Assembly: GCF_900199205.1 (NCBI RefSeq)
Contig: NZ_OBMJ01000001.1
Coordinates: forward strand, 3,847,001-3,911,000
DNA length: 64,000 nt
Reading direction: 5' to 3'
Origin: Streptomyces sp. 1331.2
GTDB lineage: Bacteria > Actinomycetota > Actinomycetes > Streptomycetales > Streptomycetaceae
Shown: piece after piece, positions 59,583-64,000 of the stretch
How positions within the stretch are numbered: the stretch's first letter is position 1
How the letters are laid out: the number at the start of each line of letters is the position of its first letter
Notes under the pieces: model-generated
Databases searched by the model: none
Seen by the model: only the letters and a program-made list of their open reading frames with translations
What the model was told of the DNA's origin: nothing
Position numbers and translations under genes: made by a program

Positions 59583-59795
59583 GTGAGCAGCGAGAAGGGG
59601 CGGGCGGGCGGCCTGCATGGTGTGGGTTGGGATCCAGCCGACGTGATCGAGCTGACCCGGTCTGCCTTGGCGGCGGGCGTCATGGTCGTGATCCTGATCC
59701 GGCACCCACAGTTGGACGCGGCGGCGATGACCCTGCTCGGCAGCGGGTTTGCCGCCATCGCGGTACCAGTGCGGCGAGCAGGTGGTCGCAGGTAG
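59583..59795 (+). CDS. Small membrane protein (70 aa)
   Basis: A GTG start preceded by GAAAGGGGAG at good spacing. The protein is MSSEKGRAGGLHGVGWDPADVIELTRSALAAGVMVVILIRHPQLDAAAMTLLGSGFAAIAVPV and a basic tail: two short hydrophobic helices with a polar turn. It resembles small phage membrane proteins of unknown role. It lies on the plus strand in the right arm, the same strand as the TIR gene, between the two copies of the repeated promoter-like element. Confidence 0.5.
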   Translation: MSSEKGRAGGLHGVGWDPADVIELTRSALAAGVMVVILIRHPQLDAAAMTLLGSGFAAIAVPVRRAGGRR

Positions 59796-59823
59796 TGCAA
59801 CGGCCCGTCGCTGGGGGAGGTGG

Positions 59824-59901
59824 CGGGCCGTAGGTCTGAGAATCTTCCGGGCATACCGAAAGCGCCTCCAACTTTAGATCACGGAAAGGTAACGGCGCAA
59901 G
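59824..59901 (-). promoter_or_regulatory. Candidate phage promoter with leader, copy B
   Basis: On the minus strand it reads TTGCGC, 18 bp, TAAAGT, then TTGGAGG and ATG. It is homologous over 78 bp to copy A at 58006-58082. It points at the duplicated HTH gene and the hypothetical gene at 58655. A frame starting at that ATG is open for 146 codons, but its translation is Pro/Arg-rich and not convincing. Confidence 0.5.
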
Positions 59902-60201
59902 CCTGTTTGGGCGCTTAACTCCGGCCGCGCTCCCACGTTGCGGCCGCTGTCTCGCCGGCCTTGACATCGTCGACCCACACGGGCGCCGGCCGGCGCGCGG
60001 GGTGTCGGCCTGCTCGTTGGGTGCCTCTTCGAGGAGAAGCAGAGGCTTCGCTGCTTGGTGTGGATGCTGGGTGGATGAGCTGCGCCAGAGGTGCGTGCCC
60101 ACCTCAATGGTGCAACGGTGGTAGGGAGAAGATTCGATTTGCTGTGCCCGCCCAAGGGGGCGAAGCGCTGATTTCGCTTTTTTCTGAATGAGGAGGCGAC
60201 G
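59902..60201. other. Region upstream of the TIR gene
   Basis: 300 bp with no reliable gene. It must contain the promoter of the TIR gene. The last 40 bp are AT-richer (GATTTCGCTTTTTTCTGAATG) and end in the GAGGAGG ribosome site. Confidence 0.4.
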
Positions 60202-61227
60202 ATGACCGCCGAAGTGGCTGAGATCGCGATAGGCAGGGATGGTAAAATCCCTAAAGGGCCACTGATCTTCGTCAGTCATGATTCCCGAGATGCTGAACTC
60301 GCCGAAGCCTTCAGTAAGCTTCTCTCGAATGTGTCCACCGGCTTGCTGAAATCGTTCAGATCGTCCGACAATAAGGGTTCGCAAGGTCTTGAATATGGCA
60401 CTGATTGGTACCCTGAGATCTTAAAGAAGATTGCAGCTTCCTGTGATGTTGTCTGCCTGCTGACCGCCCGAAGTCTAAATCGCCCGTGGATTCTCTATGA
60501 GGCTGGAGTCGCCAAAGGGAAGCTAGATATTCCCGTCCACGGGCTCGCGCTCGGAATGAATCTGGGCAATGCAAGTACTGGCCCATTTGCTCAGTTTCAA
60601 AACTGTGGCGGTGATGCAGATGCCATCACTAAGTTGGTGATCCAGCTGATAGGTCGCCTTCCTGACGCAGATCCCGATCGTGGTCTGGTGAAGGCGCAGG
60701 TGGAAGTCTTCAGGAAGCGCGTCAGGGAGATCCTAGAATCGATCGGCGAGGCGGCGGATGATAGTGATGGTCATATCGAGGAGGGATCCTCGAATGCGAG
60801 GATATTTGAGGAAATCAAGGTAATGTTCCAGGAGCTTCCGGATCGGATCGAGGATATTGCTACCCGGAACGATCTAGGGCCTTTGCGTAGCGAAGTTCTA
60901 GACCCCGCGATTCTGTCTGAAATTGCAAGCCTTTCGGCTGGTACTACTCGGCGCCCTGGTGTCGCTTTCCTGGTCCTTGCGAGTCCGTTCCGAGATGTCA
61001 TGCCTTGGCTCTACGAGATTGCTGCGGAAATCTATCGCGCTGAGGGGAGGCGGGATCTCGAAGGCGCGCGGCGGGCGCATCGTGACTTTATGGGTGCGCT
61101 GGAGGTGTCCAGTAGGCTGCCGGTGCAAGGCGTTAGGGATATGCGACGTCTGATGCATGAGGTTGCTAGCCTTGCAGGCCACTTTGACGATTTCGGGCTC
61201 GGTGACGGGGATTTCTCAGCTGCGTGA
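60202..61227 (+). CDS. TIR-domain protein, likely anti-phage effector
   Basis: A 341-residue protein. Residues 18-165 form a TIR domain: GPLIFVSHDSRDAELAEAFSKLL, GTDWYPEILKKIAASCDVVCLLTARSLNRPWILYEAGVAKG. Glu100 in the W-I-x-x-E-x-G motif fits the catalytic Glu of NAD-cleaving bacterial TIRs. The remaining 175 residues are helical (VKAQVEVFRKRVREILESIGEA, IFEEIKVMFQELPDRIEDI, AAEIYRAEGRRDLEGARRAHRDFMGALE) and unknown. The gene is clearly lower in GC than the neighbours and has a strong GAGGAGG site, so was probably acquired. It overlaps the convergent gene by 12 bp. Confidence 0.85.
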   Translation: MTAEVAEIAIGRDGKIPKGPLIFVSHDSRDAELAEAFSKLLSNVSTGLLKSFRSSDNKGSQGLEYGTDWYPEILKKIAASCDVVCLLTARSLNRPWILYEAGVAKGKLDIPVHGLALGMNLGNASTGPFAQFQNCGGDADAITKLVIQLIGRLPDADPDRGLVKAQVEVFRKRVREILESIGEAADDSDGHIEEGSSNARIFEEIKVMFQELPDRIEDIATRNDLGPLRSEVLDPAILSEIASLSAGTTRRPGVAFLVLASPFRDVMPWLYEIAAEIYRAEGRRDLEGARRAHRDFMGALEVSSRLPVQGVRDMRRLMHEVASLAGHFDDFGLGDGDFSAA

Positions 61228-62085
61228 ATCTCGGAGTCCGATCTTAGGAGCGTGGGACTCGTTGAGAGTCACAACAAGGGCGAACATCTCATCGACACCC
61301 CAGGCGCGCCGACAGCGGTCGTCAAGGGGGACGGGCGCCGGGCACCTGGGGCCGGTGGCGCAGGTGACCCTCGGCGTGTCCTGCGGGTGGGTGTGCAGGG
61401 TGAGCTCGCCAGCGCACCACGGGCACGGCCGGCCCTCGATCACCTGCTCGCGTGGGTCGATGCGCAGGGCCCGCAGCACGAGCCGCTCGGCCTGGCCAGC
61501 GACGCGCACGGCCTCGTGCCGCAGGTGCTCGGGCAGCAGGCCGAACAGCGCCGGCTCGCGGATTCGGTCGCCGCGCGGCTCAGGCGTGGCGTCTTCGTCG
61601 AGCAGCCGGCCCTCGACGAACAGCGCGGCCCAGTGCAGGCCATGCCGGCGGCTGCCGGGGTCGGTGGGGCTGCGGTAGGTCCACCGACGCGGGTCGCCGG
61701 CGTCGACCTCCTCGACCCCCCACCGCGGCGGCCGGCCGGGGGCAGACACGAGGCGCCGTCCGATCGGGCGCTGCACCGCGGCGGCGAGTGTGTCGGCGAG
61801 ATCGAACAGCAGCCCCTCGACCCTGGTCGCGGCGTCGAGCGCGTCGAGGTTGGCCGGCGCCGGGTGCTGGCGCAGGGTGAGCGGCACGCGGTCGACGACG
61901 TCGAGCAGTTGCTCGTCGCCGGCCTGCTGGCGGGCGAGATGGGCCGAGAGCTTGACCGGCGGCCATGCGTCGGCCGGCGGCGTCTCGATCGCGACCAGCA
62001 GCGCGCCCCACTCCTCACGGACGGTGCGCAGCTGCTCGGCCGCTCGGCGAATGTTGGCGGTGTAGTACACGGTGTGCTCTCCCAA
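61216..62085 (-). CDS. Phage protein with C-terminal zinc ribbon
   Basis: A 289-residue protein: helical N-terminus (YYTANIRRAAEQLRTVREEWGALLVAIETPPADAWPPVKLSAHLARQQ), middle region (GLLFDLADTLAAAVQRPIGRRL, RWTYRSPTDPGSRRHGLHWAALFVEGRL) and a C-terminal zinc ribbon EGRPCPWCAGELTLHTHPQDTPRVTCATGPRCPAPVP. Proteins of this type are encoded in the early region of many streptomycete prophages and have no assigned role. The end overlaps the TIR gene. Confidence 0.75.
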   Translation of the reverse strand: MGEHTVYYTANIRRAAEQLRTVREEWGALLVAIETPPADAWPPVKLSAHLARQQAGDEQLLDVVDRVPLTLRQHPAPANLDALDAATRVEGLLFDLADTLAAAVQRPIGRRLVSAPGRPPRWGVEEVDAGDPRRWTYRSPTDPGSRRHGLHWAALFVEGRLLDEDATPEPRGDRIREPALFGLLPEHLRHEAVRVAGQAERLVLRALRIDPREQVIEGRPCPWCAGELTLHTHPQDTPRVTCATGPRCPAPVPLDDRCRRAWGVDEMFALVVTLNESHAPKIGLRDSRS

Positions 62086-62157
62086 TCATGGTGCGGGGTA
62101 GGTCAGTTGGTGGGCCCGGGTGCCCCTCTGTGGTGGTACGGGGGCGCCCGGGCCGGT

Positions 62158-62487
62158 CTAGGGGGCCGGCCCCGGGGTGCCGGCCGCGGGCCGCGTGCCG
62201 GCGGCGAGTGCCGCCTGCAGGCGGGCGAGCTCGACCTCGGCGAGCTGGCCGCGCTGCGCCCGGGCGAGGGACCGCTGCAGGGCGCGCAGCCGCTGATGCG
62301 CGATGCGCCGCAGCCGCATCTGCCGGCGGGACCACTCGCCGCACCACTCCCGGTACTGCGACAGGTCGGCGATCCCCGTGCGCAGCAGCTCGGCCTCGGC
62401 CGGCAGCAGCGCGCCACGCTCGGCCCGGGCGACCAAGTGCAGCAGCTGCTCGACGTCCGACCGCGCGCCGACCGTCGGGGCGCTCAC
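62158..62487 (-). CDS. Coiled-coil phage protein (109 aa)
   Basis: DVEQLLHLVARAERGALLPAEAELLRTGIADLSQYREWCGEWSRRQMRLRRIAHQRLRALQRSLARAQRGQLAEVELARLQAALAAG is almost entirely helical with heptad spacing, and a short Pro/Gly tail follows. The GTG start lies four bases after the stop of the next upstream gene, so they are in one operon. Function unknown. Confidence 0.65.
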   Translation of the reverse strand: MSAPTVGARSDVEQLLHLVARAERGALLPAEAELLRTGIADLSQYREWCGEWSRRQMRLRRIAHQRLRALQRSLARAQRGQLAEVELARLQAALAAGTRPAAGTPGPAP

Positions 62488-62490
62488 TGC

Positions 62491-62697
62491 TCACCCCGGG
62501 GGGGCGACCAGGTAGGAGACGGCGAGCAGCCCGCGCTCGTCGAGCCGCAGCTCGGCGTCGGCCGCGGCACGGCCTACGGCACGCAGCTCGGAGCGGACCA
62601 CGTCGAGTAGCTCGGCAACGTCCGGCAGGGATACGGGGACGTCGAGCACACGCTCGGCACGGGTCACGGATGCGAGACGACGGGGAGGGACGGACAC
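62491..62697 (-). CDS. Small phage protein (68 aa)
   Basis: [68 protein letters not shown]. It is a compact alpha/beta protein with no known family. GTG 62697 has GAAAGGT upstream, in line with the spacing used by its neighbours. It is tightly packed with the following gene. The amphipathic helix DVAELLDVVRSELRAVG may form a protein contact. Confidence 0.6.
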   Translation of the reverse strand: MSVPPRRLASVTRAERVLDVPVSLPDVAELLDVVRSELRAVGRAAADAELRLDERGLLAVSYLVAPPG

Positions 62698-62833
62698 GGG
62701 CTGTGACCTTTCGGAAGGGTGGGCGCGGACACCCGCGCGCATGGGGGGCGCATCGACCGGTCGCGGCGGGGAAATCACCGAATTCCCGTACCGCGAGCGA
62801 CAGTTCGGGCCTTGCGGTTGCGGTGGCGGGGCG

Positions 62834-63514
62834 TCATGCGGCGCTCTCCTGTCGGGCGACCTGCTCGGCGGCCTGGTCGAGGCGGGACGGGTGGACGGTG
62901 GCCCGGCGATGCCACGTGCCGGCCCGATCCCCCTTGGCGGCCGTGCGGCGCCGGCACGGTTCCCCGATCGGCGCCCGGCACCACGAGCAGGCGACGGCCA
63001 GCGCATCCGGCCGGCCGGCCGCCGCGGCGGCCTCCCGCGCGGCCCGCACCGGACGATGCGGCGCCAGCGCGGCGGCGGCCCCGGCTGGCAGTGCTCGCCT
63101 GATCCGGCCGGCGATGCTCGGGTGCGGCCCGCCGGTCAGTTCACGCGAGCTGCTCGGCGCGGCCTGTCCGGTGGCGACCGCCCGCCGCTGCGCCCGGATG
63201 GCGTCCTTGTAGGCGGTGACGTCGTCGGGGTCGACGGCGGGGCGCGGGTCGGTGTGCCGGCCGAGCAGTGCCCGCCGGTGAGCGGCCCACGGCCGGGTGA
63301 CGTCGACGGCCAGAATCGGGAACGGGGACTCGGCCACGTGCTGGCGCACCACGGTGGCGGCGTCCCATCCGTCCGGCGCGGTGGCCGGTACGTCCTGCAG
63401 TAGCTCGCACCACCGGGACAGCTGCGCGACCGCCTCATCGGCCGTGCCGTTCGCGGTCCGGGGGTCGAGCTCGGCGACGTAGGCGAGCAGTGCGGCGACC
63501 TCGTCCGGTTTCAT
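62834..63514 (-). CDS. Phage protein with C-terminal zinc-finger (226 aa)
   Basis: A protein with a helical N-terminus (MKPDEVAALLAYVAELDPRTANGTADEAVAQLSRWCELL), WDAATVVRQHVAESPFPILAVDVTRPWAAHRRALL, and a C-terminal CSWCRAPIGEPCRRRTAAKGDRAGTWHRRATVHPSRL, which matches the small Cys/His zinc motif found in many streptomycete phage proteins. The ATG overlaps the end of the replication-like gene (ATGA). Function unknown; nucleic-acid binding is plausible. Confidence 0.75.
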   Translation of the reverse strand: MKPDEVAALLAYVAELDPRTANGTADEAVAQLSRWCELLQDVPATAPDGWDAATVVRQHVAESPFPILAVDVTRPWAAHRRALLGRHTDPRPAVDPDDVTAYKDAIRAQRRAVATGQAAPSSSRELTGGPHPSIAGRIRRALPAGAAAALAPHRPVRAAREAAAAAGRPDALAVACSWCRAPIGEPCRRRTAAKGDRAGTWHRRATVHPSRLDQAAEQVARQESAA

Positions 63515-64000
63515 CGGGTACCCCCTCGGGCGTTCATCTCGGCGAGCGCGGCCTGCAGCAGCTCGGCATTCCGGTTAGCCGGTGGTGAGGGACGGGAGGC
63601 GCCCCCAGGGATCGACCGCAACGGACCGCGGGCCGGCCGCTCCCGGGCGATCCACTGCTGCCAGTCCGCGCGCCACTGACCGGCCGTGCGCTCCGGCGCA
63701 GTCGCGCGGTGAGCAAGCCACTTCGCAGTGGCGGCGTCGATGCCGTCGAGGCCGAGCCGCTGCAGGTGGCCGGAGACCGCGGCCCACCCGATCAGTTCGT
63801 CGTCGGGCTGCCAGTCGGGAGGCAGAGCGCAGGTGACGGAGGAACCGACGGCGGCAGAGCCCGTGCGCGCCCGCGCCCGCCTCTTCTGGTTCCCTCCCGT
63901 TACTTCCTGTTCCCTCTGGTTCTGGGGTGCAGAATCCGCACCCCCACCGGTGCAGGAACTGCACCCCTGTCCTGCAGAATCCGCACCCCCACTGGTGCAG
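63511..64000 (-). CDS. Phage replication-like protein, C-terminal part (N-terminus beyond the window)
   Basis: An open frame enters from the right edge and ends at 63511. It begins in a repeat region (two GGADSA-type units), passes a Gln/Arg-rich linker, and ends with ALPPDWQPDDELIGWAAVSGHLQRLGLDGIDAATAKWLAHRATAPERTAGQWRADWQQWIARERPARG and a short tail. The DWQPxxE...W.x.W-type ending is typical of streptomycete phage HTH or DnaD/DnaT-like replication proteins, whose HTH would be in the missing part. It is coupled to the next gene by ATGA. Confidence 0.7.
   Translation of the reverse strand, partial: CTSGGADSAGQGCSSCTGGGADSAPQNQREQEVTGGNQKRRARARTGSAAVGSSVTCALPPDWQPDDELIGWAAVSGHLQRLGLDGIDAATAKWLAHRATAPERTAGQWRADWQQWIARERPARGPLRSIPGGASRPSPPANRNAELLQAALAEMNARGGTR
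63928..63999. repeat. Two 27-bp direct repeats, 45 bp apart, with a partial third
   Basis: TGCAGAATCCGCACCCCCAC followed by YGGTGCA occurs at 63928-63954 and 63973-63999, one base differing. A related TGCAGGAACTGCACCCC lies between. They are inside the replication-like gene and are translated as CTxGGADSA. The spacing and location resemble replication-origin iterons. Confidence 0.7.

Noticed and set aside
59414..59854. A 146-codon minus-strand frame starting at the ATG of repeat copy B
   Set aside because: The ribosome site is good, but the translation is Pro/Ser/Arg-rich and lacks protein-like segments. Copy A has only a 24-codon frame at the same place, so a coding role is not conserved.
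62775..62837. A 20-codon frame overlapping the end of the zinc-finger gene (ATGA)
   Set aside because: Too short and basic to support as a gene without comparative evidence.
63928..63999. A CRISPR array suggested by the repeats at the right edge
   Set aside because: Only two repeats with an 18-bp spacer are visible, they are in frame in a coding region, and no cas gene is near.

Overview
The DNA is very GC-rich and uses GTG and TTG starts freely. It encodes a two-domain geosmin synthase, a PASTA-less actinomycete Ser/Thr kinase, a DUF397 protein and several HATPase anti-sigma-like proteins. This points to a streptomycete (Streptomyces, Kitasatospora or a close relative). The assignment rests on gene content only.

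The window has three parts. (1) Positions 1 to about 21.3 kb are ordinary chromosome: a truncated rhomboid protease, a PEBP-like protein, a WYL regulator beside an MFS exporter, KTSC and HhH-GPD proteins, geosmin synthase, VOC and DinB enzymes, an ArsR regulator beside an unusual P450-like/DinB fusion, a PEP-mutase-like enzyme, an FAD enzyme coupled to a stand-alone PEP-utilising enzyme, a receptor kinase, and an aldolase/CMD operon divergent from a MerR regulator. (2) From about 21.4 to 29.2 kb is a 7.7-kb island. On each side lies the same direct repeat: the 3' end of a minus-strand tRNA-Ser followed by its hairpin terminator. The island holds four DUF5994 paralogues together with RsbU-like phosphatase, RsbW-like kinase, STAS, CBS and winged-helix genes, and so looks like a stress-signalling (partner-switching) island. 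(3) From 29.2 kb to the right edge is a tailed-phage prophage, a siphovirus with an HK97-type capsid. The tRNA fragment at 29.15 kb is its apparent left attachment site. The right end and the integrase lie outside the window.

The prophage runs as follows. Its left arm (29.5-35.9 kb) carries a membrane protein, small zinc-ribbon genes, a GntR repressor, a JmjC oxygenase with a zinc-ribbon partner, DUF397 plus anti-sigma-like ATPase genes, an HTH-TPR regulator and a GNAT acetyltransferase. The late operon is on the minus strand and, in transcription order, encodes small terminase (57.4 kb), large terminase, portal, minor capsid, scaffold, major capsid, head-tail joining proteins, tail tube, frameshifted tail chaperone, tape measure, tail tip, two amidase endolysins and a holin-like protein (36.3 kb). 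The right arm (58-64 kb) holds early or replication-type genes and the end of a replication-like protein.

The most interesting content is cargo on the strand opposite the phage operons. It comprises a ScoMcrA-type SRA plus PD-(D/E)XK modification-dependent nuclease between the portal and minor capsid genes (53.2-54.2 kb), a TIR-domain protein (60.2-61.2 kb), and a small membrane protein (50.2 kb) next to a 59-residue Rmf/CrpP-like protein. Together these suggest a prophage that arms its host against other phages. An 80-bp element found twice (58.0 and 59.85 kb) looks like a phage promoter with leader. All functional statements are inferred from sequence reading alone; no database search was run.
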